From: Muribaculaceae bacterium
Lineage (GTDB): Bacteria > Bacteroidota > Bacteroidia > Bacteroidales > Muribaculaceae
Length of the DNA: 18,670 nt
Assembly (NCBI GenBank): GCA_009775125.1
Contig: VSPD01000053.1
Span: 1 to 18,670 of the forward strand
Direction: 5' to 3'
The translations under genes were made by a program, and so were the position numbers. The notes beneath the pieces were generated by a model, which saw only the letters and a program-made list of their open reading frames with translations, was not told the origin of the DNA and ran no database searches. Shown here one piece after another: positions 7,421 through 14,064 of the stretch; position 1 is the stretch's first letter, and each line of letters begins with the position of its first letter.

Positions 7421-8707
7421 ATGGAAGATAAAAAGATAGTTTCGGAGGACGCACTGCGTGGCGCGCTGGGCGTGGCGGCCGACAAGACTACGGAGAACAC
7501 GGCATTGCTCGCCGAGGCCAATATCCGTGCTTTCGACGGCATCATATCAAAACGGAATTTTATCACGTATCCGGCATTGTCGCCCGGCGACATCGTCTAC
7601 TCCGAGGCTGACAACGGGTTCTACACCTACATAGAGCAGGTGGGGCTTGACCCTCTTGCTACGGACAGCCTTTTGCCCGGCGGCGGCTCAATCTCGACAC
7701 CCAAATTCTCGTTTATGCCCTATGCGGAGTATATGGACGGCGACACGCCTGCCGCCGCCATCCTCTACCGCGAACGCTCCACGGCCACGCTCTACCGCTA
7801 CGACGCGGCCACGGCCTCGCTTGTTCGCTATGCCGACGCCCAGACGCTTACGGCAGAGTTGCAACAGGTGCGTGACGAGTTCGCGGCCGAAAACGACCGC
7901 CTTTCGACCCTTGTCGACGCCTTGGCCTATGCCGCAGACCAGACCGAGCCGGGCCACACCCTCGGCAAGGCCTTCCGCGAAATCGGCTACACCGATGCGG
8001 AGTCGGTGCAGGCATTGCTTGAATCGATAGAGGAGTCGAAGGCGTTGGCAAAGGAATTTGAGGACGGAACAAGAACTACGTTCCGTGATTGTAGAAAGTT
8101 GGTTGTTTTGCCTCAAATAGATACGTCCAATATGACAAGCATGCGCTATATGTTCTATGATTGCACCGCCTTAACGGCGATACCATTGCTTGACACGTCG
8201 AAAGTAACCGACATGAGTAATATGTTCGGCTATTGCTACGCCTTGACATCGGTACCATTTCTTGACACGTCGAAAGTAACCGACATGAGTAATATGTTCA
8301 GCTATTGCAAGTCCCTGACAACTATACCATTGCTTGATACTTCGAATGTAACCAATATAGATGGTACATTTCAAAATTGCTCATCGCTGACAACTATATC
8401 ATCAATAGACATATCAAGGGTCACAACAATGGGTAATCCATTCTTAGGCAGTAAAGAAATTCATACTATGGCATTAAAAGGACTTGGTTCAAATGTCATG
8501 TATATTAATTTCAGTCCATGTGCCAAATGGGGTACGGAAGGCGAAGCATCGCGGCAATCGCTTATCGACACCTTGATTAATTATAGTTATGACCGTGCCG
8601 GGAACGGACTTTCGAAAGCGACTTTGAAACTTCATGCCGACACGAAGGTGTTACTCACGGATGAGGAGAAGGCGCAGATTGTGGCGAAGGGATTCACGAT
8701 TTCTTGA
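7421..8707 (+). CDS. BspA-type leucine-rich-repeat tail fibre (receptor-binding candidate)
   Basis: The product has 428 residues. Residues 29-140 repeat the stalk protein's beta module (ALLAEANIR, DIVYSEADNGFYTY, AILYRERSTATLYRYDAATASLVRYADA). Residues about 140-215 are helical. Residues about 217-350 carry BspA/DUF285-type LRRs with an exact 24-residue period, units starting at residues 231, 255, 279, 303 and 327 and built on the pattern P-LDTS-VT-MS-MF--C--LT. Residues about 370-428 form a cap ending TDEEKAQIVAKGFTIS. BspA-like repeats are known from bacterial surface adhesins; on a phage fibre they are a likely host-receptor module, which is inferred. There is no signal peptide, lipobox or sorting signal, which fits a virion protein. 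GC falls to about 33% in the LRRs against a GC-rich N-terminus, a sign of module exchange. Confidence 0.8.
   Translation: MEDKKIVSEDALRGALGVAADKTTENTALLAEANIRAFDGIISKRNFITYPALSPGDIVYSEADNGFYTYIEQVGLDPLATDSLLPGGGSISTPKFSFMPYAEYMDGDTPAAAILYRERSTATLYRYDAATASLVRYADAQTLTAELQQVRDEFAAENDRLSTLVDALAYAADQTEPGHTLGKAFREIGYTDAESVQALLESIEESKALAKEFEDGTRTTFRDCRKLVVLPQIDTSNMTSMRYMFYDCTALTAIPLLDTSKVTDMSNMFGYCYALTSVPFLDTSKVTDMSNMFSYCKSLTTIPLLDTSNVTNIDGTFQNCSSLTTISSIDISRVTTMGNPFLGSKEIHTMALKGLGSNVMYINFSPCAKWGTEGEASRQSLIDTLINYSYDRAGNGLSKATLKLHADTKVLLTDEEKAQIVAKGFTIS
8181..8396 (+). repeat. 72-bp tandem repeats encoding the LRR units
   Basis: Units start at 8181, 8253 and 8325 (period 72 bp, 24 codons). The first two are nearly identical at the DNA level through the segment encoding LDTSKVTDMSNMF, with synonymous sites also conserved, so the duplication is recent or homogenised. 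The third is more diverged. Confidence 0.85.
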
Positions 8708-8737
8708 TTTTACTAACCGATTAAAACGATATTGAAT

Positions 8738-8965
8738 ATGGAAATAGAGACAAAGCATGTTGAATTGCGGACACTGACTCCTGCCGCAGGGTGTTTTCTC
8801 ACACAGGCCGGCGATGTGCCGGCGCAGGAGCGCGTGGTGTCGGAAAAGGTGTACCTGGCCGTGAACGACGCGCCGGAGAACTGGCGCGAGATTACCGCCG
8901 CCGAGGCCGAAGCAATCATCAACGCTCAACAGCAAAACGCCGACGATCAACCCCAAGACCAATGA
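8738..8965 (+). CDS. Small fibre-associated protein, first copy
   Basis: ATG 8738 gives 75 residues; an upstream in-frame TTG at 8732 is less likely. The pattern is a short beta N-terminus (KHVELRTLTPAAGCFLTQAGD), a central YLAVNDAPENWREIT and a helix (AAEAEAIINAQ) with a Gln/Asp-rich tail. The same pattern appears in the 79-aa protein at 10959 (RRIVASEGHTIT, VYLGAGDSEDNYMEVTVEEAERI), so the two are paralogues, each directly downstream of an LRR fibre. Its stop overlaps the next start (ATGA). Short proteins following fibre genes in other phages can be fibre-assembly chaperones, so that is my best guess. A small virion decoration protein is the alternative. I know of no experimentally assigned function. 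Confidence 0.65.
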   Translation: MEIETKHVELRTLTPAAGCFLTQAGDVPAQERVVSEKVYLAVNDAPENWREITAAEAEAIINAQQQNADDQPQDQ

Positions 8966-10938
8966 CAGCAGAAAAGATTACAATCGAGCCTCGGCGCAAA
9001 AACTATGAGTCGGATTTTGACTTCATGCTGTGGTTTGTGCGCGAGGGAGCGGACGGGGAGCCGGAACGGTTTTTCCCCGACTATGACTTCACGGGGGTGC
9101 TGTCGAGCGGGCGGCGGTTCGTGTTCTCGCGCAAGGGAGGCCGGTATGTCAACTGCCGGCGCGAGGGCGACGGTCTGCGCGTGGTGTGCGACAATCACGG
9201 CATGGCGCCGGGCGGAGTGTGGCTTAAAGTGACGGCCGAACTGCCCGACGGCATTTACCCCGACGGCTTCCGCCGCGAGGTGTCGAACGCGCCCTCGGGC
9301 ATCGAGCTGGTGCGCGGCTCGGGCGACGGTCCGACGGAGATGGAGGTCGCACTGACTGTGCCATTCGTGTTCCGCTCGGCCTACGACATGGCCGTCGACG
9401 CGGGCTTCGAGGGCACGGAAACCGACTTCCGACGGGCCACGGCGATGATGCCGGCGGCCGTCGACGTGCTGCGGCAGGTGGGCGCGCTCACCTCCGACTG
9501 GGCCGAGGGGCGCGAGCGCATCGCCTCGGCGCTTCGTGCGCAAGGCGTCGATGCCTCGGCCACTGACAGCTTCGACGCCCTGGCCGAAAAGGTGCGCGGC
9601 CTGCGTCTTGCCCCGGAGGCCGACCCTGTGGCCGTGTCGCCGCGCCAGTACGGAGGACGGCAGACGCTCTTGGAGTTCATGCACAACAATCGCCGCGCCG
9701 GATTCCCCGGCATGGTGGGCGTGGAGCTCTACGGCCTTACGGACAACCTGCACGGCGCCGACGCTTATCTCTGCTCCGACGGATACGCCAGCGCCGAGGG
9801 CGGCGAACATGAATTTGACGAGGAGCACAGCGCGCATTACGTGATTCATTACTATGCCAAGGAAGACTACCAGGTGCCGACCTACGACAAGTGCGCGGGT
9901 ATGATTGTGCTCGGCGGACGTCCCGCCCTGCCGGCGTTCGGCGCGTCGAATATGGCTTACTTTCATACCTATGACTGCAAGCCGGTGATGACAGGGACAC
10001 TGATGACGTCAAACATCTTACGCGAGTTGATTCTTCACGGCCTTGAAGAGAATCCCCACATCATTGTACATAGTGATGGTTATTTGTCATTTATTGATTT
10101 ACCAGATTTACGAGTGGCGAGGAATCGAATAATTTTTTGGGAAGGTCGATTGATTGAGGCCCTGTATTTTCCTTGTCTTGAAGAAATTAACACCACAGAC
10201 AATGTAATCGACCAATGGAGGAACGGAATAAGGCTTGAGGCCCCAAGGCTGAAAAGCATCACGCGAGGCACGCTTGTGGCCCTCTCCGCAAGCATACCTC
10301 ACATTTGTCTACCGGCATTGCAATCGCTTAACGGCACGGTAGCCTCCAACTGCGCGGCACTGACCGAGATTGAACTGCCCTCGCTTGAAACCATGACGGG
10401 CGGCACGGTAGCCTCCAACTGCGCGGCACTGACCGAGATTGAACTGCCGAACCTAATTGAACTTGGCAATGCCACAATCGCTTCGGGCTGCTACAATATA
10501 AAAACAATCAGGTTACCAAATTTATTGTATCGACGCGTAATTGGCGATAATGGATTTTTCTCAGCCGGGATAAATTCAGAAGTAGACATTTATGTTCCCA
10601 AATTAAAATATTATGTTGCAAATGTTGGCATAAACTGGTTTAAAGACAACGTAATACTACATATCCATTTAGGAAACATAGATGGAGGCAATTATAGATT
10701 TACAGACAGATATGACAACACAAACATGACAGTGGATGTGCTGCCCGGTTTCCGTTCAACGCTGGATATATCCCATTGTCTACTGATGACGGCAGAAAAT
10801 CTCGCCGCCCTTATCGCCAACCTCGGCGACAACAACGGCAACGCCACGCTCACCCTTACGCTCGGGGCGGCGAACATCGCCAAGCTCGACGAGGACACCA
10901 TAGCCCTGGCCCAGGCCAAGAACTACACCATCGTATAA
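8962..10938 (+). CDS. Second LRR-containing phage tail fibre
   Basis: ATG 8962 (overlapping the previous stop by 4 nt) gives 658 residues; a longer in-frame opening from 8791 is only out-of-frame reading of the upstream gene. Residues 1-110 are a beta-rich virion-anchor-like domain (FDFMLWFVREG, RRFVFSRKGGRYVNCRREGDGLRVVCDNHG). Residues about 139-155 hold SAYDMAVDAGFEGTETDF, a motif common in phage tail proteins, and 175-215 are helical. A novel-looking domain (about 225-340; LLEFMHNNRRAGFPGMVGVELYG, AYLCSDGYAS) precedes a leucine-rich region (about 350-550) with the repeated unit GTVASNCAALTEIELP. The cap (about 605-658; LAALIANLGDNNGNATLTLTLGAANIAKLDEDTIALAQAKNYTIV) resembles that of the first LRR fibre. 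Receptor binding is inferred. GC is about 73% in the N-terminal part, about 32% in the LRRs and about 65% in the cap. Confidence 0.8.
   Translation: MTAEKITIEPRRKNYESDFDFMLWFVREGADGEPERFFPDYDFTGVLSSGRRFVFSRKGGRYVNCRREGDGLRVVCDNHGMAPGGVWLKVTAELPDGIYPDGFRREVSNAPSGIELVRGSGDGPTEMEVALTVPFVFRSAYDMAVDAGFEGTETDFRRATAMMPAAVDVLRQVGALTSDWAEGRERIASALRAQGVDASATDSFDALAEKVRGLRLAPEADPVAVSPRQYGGRQTLLEFMHNNRRAGFPGMVGVELYGLTDNLHGADAYLCSDGYASAEGGEHEFDEEHSAHYVIHYYAKEDYQVPTYDKCAGMIVLGGRPALPAFGASNMAYFHTYDCKPVMTGTLMTSNILRELILHGLEENPHIIVHSDGYLSFIDLPDLRVARNRIIFWEGRLIEALYFPCLEEINTTDNVIDQWRNGIRLEAPRLKSITRGTLVALSASIPHICLPALQSLNGTVASNCAALTEIELPSLETMTGGTVASNCAALTEIELPNLIELGNATIASGCYNIKTIRLPNLLYRRVIGDNGFFSAGINSEVDIYVPKLKYYVANVGINWFKDNVILHIHLGNIDGGNYRFTDRYDNTNMTVDVLPGFRSTLDISHCLLMTAENLAALIANLGDNNGNATLTLTLGAANIAKLDEDTIALAQAKNYTIV
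10332..10448 (+). repeat. Exact 48-bp direct repeat within the second LRR fibre
   Basis: Positions 10332-10379 and 10401-10448 are identical over 48 bp with a 69-bp offset (23 codons). They encode the LRR unit GTVASNCAALTEIELP twice. Identity at synonymous sites points to recent duplication, and the repeat could allow gain or loss of one LRR by slippage or recombination. Confidence 0.9.
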
Positions 10939-10958
10939 CGACAAATAACAAACCAATC

Positions 10959-11198
10959 ATGACTACTGAAACTTACAATCGGCCACTGCGCCGCATCGTG
11001 GCCTCCGAGGGCCACACCATCACACGCAAGGACTACAACGCCGAGCATCCCTATTTCACGCCCGTTGTCTACCTCGGCGCCGGCGACTCCGAGGACAACT
11101 ACATGGAAGTGACCGTCGAAGAAGCTGAGAGGATAATGCTCGAGGCGACGGCTAACGACGAACAGCAAACGGCGAATGACGATGAACGAGACCAATAA
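10959..11198 (+). CDS. Small fibre-associated protein, second copy
   Basis: ATG 10959, 20 nt after the LRR fibre stop, gives 79 residues. It shares the plan of the protein at 8738: a basic beta start (RPLRRIVASEGHTITRKDY), the central VVYLGAGDSEDNYMEVT, the helix VEEAERIMLEATAN and an acidic Gln-rich tail (DEQQTANDDERDQ). Similarity is at motif level, so the duplication is old or the two evolve quickly. The end overlaps the holin start by about 20 nt. I infer a role in folding, assembling or decorating the adjacent fibre, in parallel with the first copy. It lacks a signal peptide or membrane segment. Confidence 0.65.
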   Translation: MTTETYNRPLRRIVASEGHTITRKDYNAEHPYFTPVVYLGAGDSEDNYMEVTVEEAERIMLEATANDEQQTANDDERDQ

Positions 11199-11616
11199 CC
11201 TCTTTTCGGCCGCCATGGCCGCGCTCGGCATGGTGCTCGCCGACTTCTACGGCCACCTCGCGCCGTGGCTTCTTCTCGGCATGGTGCTCGTGTTCGTCGA
11301 CCTGCGCTTCGGGGTGCTCGCCGCCCGGGCGCGCAAAGAAGAAATCCGTCCCTCGCGGGCATGGCGGCGCACGCTCAACAAAATGGTCGACTACCTTTGC
11401 TGGGTGACACTCGCCGAGGTATGCACGCGCACGTTCGGCGTAAGCCTCGGCGCCCCCATCGTGTCGATGGCGATGCTGTTCATCATCTACGGCATTGAGC
11501 TCAACTCCTGCGTCAACAATTACCTCGAATACAAGGGCATCCGCAAAAAGTGGAACTTCTTCCGCCTCGTCGGCCGCGAAGACATCCTCGAAGAAAAAGA
11601 GACAAACGACGAATAA
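11176..11616 (+). CDS. Phage holin (Bacteroidales holin family)
   Basis: The product has 146 residues. Hydrophobic segments lie at about 28-50 (HLAPWLLLGMVLVFVDLRFGVLAA), 71-85 (VDYLCWVTLAEV) and 90-108 (SLGAPIVSMAMLFIIYGIEL), separated by a basic loop (RARKEEIRPSRAWRR). The tail is charged and cytoplasmic (REDILEEKETNDE). The layout and the GIELNSCVNNYLEYKG segment fit the phage_holin_4 (TcdE-like) group often found in Bacteroidales prophages. The holin would make inner-membrane lesions that let the M15 endolysin, which has no signal peptide, reach the peptidoglycan. A second ATG at 11182 is equally possible, and a dual start could tune timing as in some holins, but that is speculation. It precedes the endolysin by 75 nt. 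Confidence 0.8.
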   Translation: MTMNETNNLFSAAMAALGMVLADFYGHLAPWLLLGMVLVFVDLRFGVLAARARKEEIRPSRAWRRTLNKMVDYLCWVTLAEVCTRTFGVSLGAPIVSMAMLFIIYGIELNSCVNNYLEYKGIRKKWNFFRLVGREDILEEKETNDE

Positions 11617-11634
11617 CAACCCGCGCCCCGTGCC

Positions 11635-11650
11635 CCGCGTTGAAACGCGG
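11635..11650 (+). other. Small GC-rich hairpin between holin and endolysin
   Basis: CCGCGT (11635-11640) pairs with ACGCGG (11645-11650) around a TGAA loop. No T-run follows, so it is more likely an mRNA processing or translation-tuning element than a terminator, or it may be chance. Confidence 0.35.
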
Positions 11651-11691
11651 CGGCCTCCCCAACTTCTAAACTTCCCAACTACCACAATCCA

Positions 11692-12090
11692 ATGACACAT
11701 TTCACCATCGACGAACTCACCCGTAGCACCGAGGCGCGGGTGCGCCATATCGACAACACGCCGCCGCCCGAAGCCGTGGCCGCCCTCACCGCCCTGGTAG
11801 ACAACATCCTCGACCCCCTGCGCCGGGCATGGGGCCGCCCCGTCACCGTGACTTCCGGCTACCGTTGCCACGCCCTCAACCGCGCCGTGGGCGGCTCCCC
11901 GACAAGCCACCACCTCCGCGGCATGGCCGCCGACATAACGACGGGCAACAACGCCGACAACCGCCGCCTATTCCAGCTCGCCATCGACCTCGGCCTGCCA
12001 TTCACCCAGCTCATCGACGAGCGCGACTTCTCATGGGTGCATATCTCATACGACCCCGACAATGTCAAACGCCAAATCCTGCGCCTCTAA
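11692..12090 (+). CDS. Endolysin, peptidase M15 family
   Basis: The product has 132 residues, the usual size of a single-domain M15_3 peptidase. The zinc signature SxHxxGxAxD is present as S72-H73-H74-L75-R76-G77-M78-A79-A80-D81, with H74 and D81 as ligands, and H117 (in WVHIS) as the third. VTVTSGYRCHALNRAVGG (51-68) is the conserved strand and loop before the motif. Such enzymes cleave D-Ala-containing cross-links or stem peptides in peptidoglycan. There is no signal peptide, so export depends on the upstream holin. It lies between holin and the spanin-like gene, whose ATG overlaps this stop (TAATG). All catalytic residues expected are visible, so I call it active. Confidence 0.9.
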   Translation: MTHFTIDELTRSTEARVRHIDNTPPPEAVAALTALVDNILDPLRRAWGRPVTVTSGYRCHALNRAVGGSPTSHHLRGMAADITTGNNADNRRLFQLAIDLGLPFTQLIDERDFSWVHISYDPDNVKRQILRL

Positions 12091-12575
12091 TGAAAACTAA
12101 TGTATTTACAGTATTCATTTCGCTCATGGCTCTCATCTCTTGCCGGAGCCCTCAACAAACTGTCATCCCCACCGAGAAAATCGAGACAAAGGTAGAGCGA
12201 GTAATAGAGGTTAGGTGGGACACCGCCTACATCGAAGTGCCGGCTCAGTCGGCCGAAATAACAACACCCGATTCCGTTTCTCATTTGGAGACAGATTTCG
12301 CCACATCTGACGCTCGCATCAATCCAGACGGCACTCTCTTTCACAATCTGCTTAACAAGCCACAGGAACGCCCTACTGTGGTGCCTACGACTATTCAACG
12401 AGTAGATAGCATAGTCGAACGAGAAGTCCCGGTTGTGGTATATAAAAACAAGCCTCCCAATAATTGGGAGCAATTCAAGATTGATTCATTTTGGTGGCTC
12501 ATCGGAACGATGGCAGCACTATTTGTTATCAACTTCCGCAAACCAATCCTTAGTCTAATCAAGAAAATACTATAA
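12090..12575 (+). CDS. Lipoprotein with C-terminal membrane anchor, probable unimolecular spanin
   Basis: ATG 12090 overlaps the endolysin stop (TAATG) and gives 161 residues; longer in-frame reading upstream is out-of-frame endolysin sequence. Residues 1-17 are a signal peptide ending in the lipobox L15-I16-S17-C18, so C18 should be lipidated. Residues 19-130 are hydrophilic, beta-prone and proline-containing (IETKVERVIEVRWDTAYIEVP, IVEREVPVVVYKNKPP). Residues about 134-149 (FWWLIGTMAALFVINF) form a transmembrane segment, followed by a basic tail (RKPILSLIKKIL). A lipid anchor at one end and an inner-membrane helix at the other is the topology of unimolecular spanins such as phage T1 gp11, which fuse inner and outer membranes in the last lysis step. 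Its position after holin and endolysin fits. Function is inferred from topology and context, not a sequence match. Confidence 0.65.
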   Translation: MKTNVFTVFISLMALISCRSPQQTVIPTEKIETKVERVIEVRWDTAYIEVPAQSAEITTPDSVSHLETDFATSDARINPDGTLFHNLLNKPQERPTVVPTTIQRVDSIVEREVPVVVYKNKPPNNWEQFKIDSFWWLIGTMAALFVINFRKPILSLIKKIL

Positions 12576-12671
12576 GCTGAAATGTTAATTTTTGGTGGCT
12601 ACGTAGTAAGACTCGGCCATTTTTTTAATTATCACCGAACTTTAAACAGATTCGTTAGTAATCTATATGCA

Positions 12672-12711
12672 GGCACTTTTGATGATGTAGTCAGATGATG
12701 TGTAAAGTGCC
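12672..12711 (+). other. Inverted repeat in the 3' region of the lysis operon
   Basis: GGCACTTT (12672-12679) pairs with AAAGTGCC (12704-12711). The 24-nt loop contains two copies of GATGATG. It stands just before the terminator at 12715, so mRNA-end structure or a small structured RNA are both possible. I see no promoter of its own. Confidence 0.45.
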
Positions 12712-12714
12712 GGA

Positions 12715-12739
12715 GGGTGTCGTGAGACACCCTATTTTA
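12715..12739 (+). terminator. Intrinsic terminator of the late/lysis operon
   Basis: GGGTGTC (12715-12721) and GACACCC (12726-12732) form a perfect 7-bp stem with a GTGA tetraloop, followed by tattttatt. It closes the rightward late operon. Confidence 0.8.
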
Positions 12740-12758
12740 TTATATATGAAAAGACAGT

Positions 12759-12791
12759 AAAAAATGCAGAGAAGGAACCACCCTTCTCTGC
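12759..12791 (-). terminator. Intrinsic terminator of the integrase gene
   Basis: On the minus strand a perfect 10-bp stem (12791-12782 with 12775-12766) around a 6-nt loop is followed by A and six T residues (12764-12759). It lies about 60 nt beyond the integrase stop and faces the late-operon terminator. Confidence 0.85.
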
Positions 12792-12850
12792 CAAGTCAAA
12801 CCAAATAAACTCCGTGGTAGGACCTTATTTGATGACGCAAAGTTAGCAAT

Positions 12851-14029
12851 TTATTTTAAATTATCCAAGACCTTGCGTATCGCATTTGTCGCAATTTCCG
12901 GTGTAACTTTTATATAATTGTATAGACATCCTGATTTTCCGTTACTATGGCCAAGCAGATAATCTATTATTGCGGTATCCACCCCTAAGGAAAAGGCATG
13001 TTGAGCGAATGATTTCCGTGCTGAATAAAATATGATTTTCTGCATATCGAGAGTTTTTGCTATTGTAATGAATCCTCGCCGAAGTTCATCACAACAACAC
13101 GACTTACGCTGTGATTCAGTCATCTTAATCAATCCATTCTTTCCTGTCAGGTTCTGAATGATTTTTGTTGCTTCTTCCGGAATATCGAATTCAACATATT
13201 GTACGCCTTTATTTTGATTCTCTGTTTTTTGACGGACATAGCGTATCTTATTCGGATAATCATTGAAGTTTATCTTTACTAAGTCCGCCATATTTATTCC
13301 TCCAAGATAATACGAAAGCATAAAAAGGTCGCGAGTAAAAGCGGCGTTGGAATTCGGCACAAGGTGCACATCCCGGATTAATTTGATTTCATCCACATCA
13401 AGCCATGCTTCCCTGATTACATTCTGCGGGACAGGAATTCCGTTAAACGGATTTACGCGATATTCCACGTAACCACATTTAACAGCATAATTAATTAACG
13501 TTTTTACAAACAGCAATCGCATCCTTATAGTTTGCGTACTGTAATTCCGTTTTTTCTGAAAATGCCTCATCAAGCCCAAAATCATTCCATGCGTAAGATT
13601 TTTCATCAGTGTATTTTCCGGAATGAAATCTATTATTGAACGAAATCGGGCTGTGTATGCCGTCTTTGAGCCTTCCGTCTTTACGATTACATCGACATAT
13701 TCATCAAATATAGAACGTAATGTACAATGGCGTTGTTTTGCGCCATTTTTAAGAAAAAAAACGACTTCTGCACAACTCATTGCATCGATATATCCAAGAT
13801 CATCAAGACACTCTTGGTATTTTAAAACTATCTTCCGCAATTTTGAATTAAGGAAAGCGGCGTCGGGACGACGCTTTATCACACCGTTGCTTAACTCTCC
13901 CGCGCTGTCAATCATTATATCAGTAGAGATATAACGTACAGCACCACGATGTGCGACAGCAATTCGCACTTTATGTTTACCGTCTTTTAATATTTTTGAA
14001 GGTATAATAACTGTTGATAATGTTGCCAT
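12851..14029 (-). CDS. int: Phage integrase, tyrosine recombinase family
   Basis: I take the ATG at 14029 (MATLSTVIIP, 392 residues); the open frame extends to 14119, but that part lacks family character and covers a repeated site. Residues 1-95 form a Bacteroidales arm-binding-like domain, 103-190 a SAM-like core-binding domain, and 205-392 the catalytic domain. Visible catalytic residues are K268 (YVRQKTEN), R338 (YSARKSFAQHA), H361 (LLGHS) and the nucleophile, probably Y372 (LYNYIK). Arginine I is not seen: the aligned GLRxSEL segment reads GINMADL (244-250) with N246. H of the HxxR box is Y335. I believe this departure is shared by other Bacteroidales integrases, so I do not call it inactive. 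It catalyses prophage integration and excision. Reading away from the host genes, it has its own terminator at 12759-12791. Confidence 0.88.
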   Translation of the reverse strand: MATLSTVIIPSKILKDGKHKVRIAVAHRGAVRYISTDIMIDSAGELSNGVIKRRPDAAFLNSKLRKIVLKYQECLDDLGYIDAMSCAEVVFFLKNGAKQRHCTLRSIFDEYVDVIVKTEGSKTAYTARFRSIIDFIPENTLMKNLTHGMILGLMRHFQKKRNYSTQTIRMRLLFVKTLINYAVKCGYVEYRVNPFNGIPVPQNVIREAWLDVDEIKLIRDVHLVPNSNAAFTRDLFMLSYYLGGINMADLVKINFNDYPNKIRYVRQKTENQNKGVQYVEFDIPEEATKIIQNLTGKNGLIKMTESQRKSCCCDELRRGFITIAKTLDMQKIIFYSARKSFAQHAFSLGVDTAIIDYLLGHSNGKSGCLYNYIKVTPEIATNAIRKVLDNLK

Positions 14030-14064
14030 TTTTTTCGACAAGTATTCGGAAATGTTGAGGGCTA

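Noticed and set aside
7647..8116. Arg/Pro-rich frames on both strands over the LRR fibre N-terminus
   Set aside because: They are GC-driven shadows of the real gene.
8181..8396. CRISPR-like array
   Set aside because: The 72-bp periodicity lies in a coding frame and the whole unit, not just a short repeat, is conserved.
7421..8707. Host surface adhesin (BspA) rather than phage fibre
   Set aside because: There is no signal peptide, lipobox or sorting domain, and the gene is embedded in a tail-lysis operon and shares a module with the stalk protein.
8791..8961. N-terminal extension of the second LRR fibre
   Set aside because: It only re-reads the upstream small gene in another frame (Arg-rich, low complexity); ATG 8962 overlaps that gene's stop as expected for a coupled start.
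8947..9966. 339-aa open frame on the minus strand
   Set aside because: It is antisense to the GC-rich second LRR fibre; its His/Arg/Ala-rich product has no domain pattern and reflects codon bias of the real gene.
7421..10938. Diversity-generating retroelement acting on the fibres
   Set aside because: No reverse transcriptase, template repeat or adenine-mutated copy is visible; the fibre repeats are ordinary in-frame LRR duplications.
11829..12089. N-terminal extension of the spanin-like gene
   Set aside because: It is endolysin sequence read out of frame (Pro/Arg-rich); the signal peptide and lipobox begin at ATG 12090.
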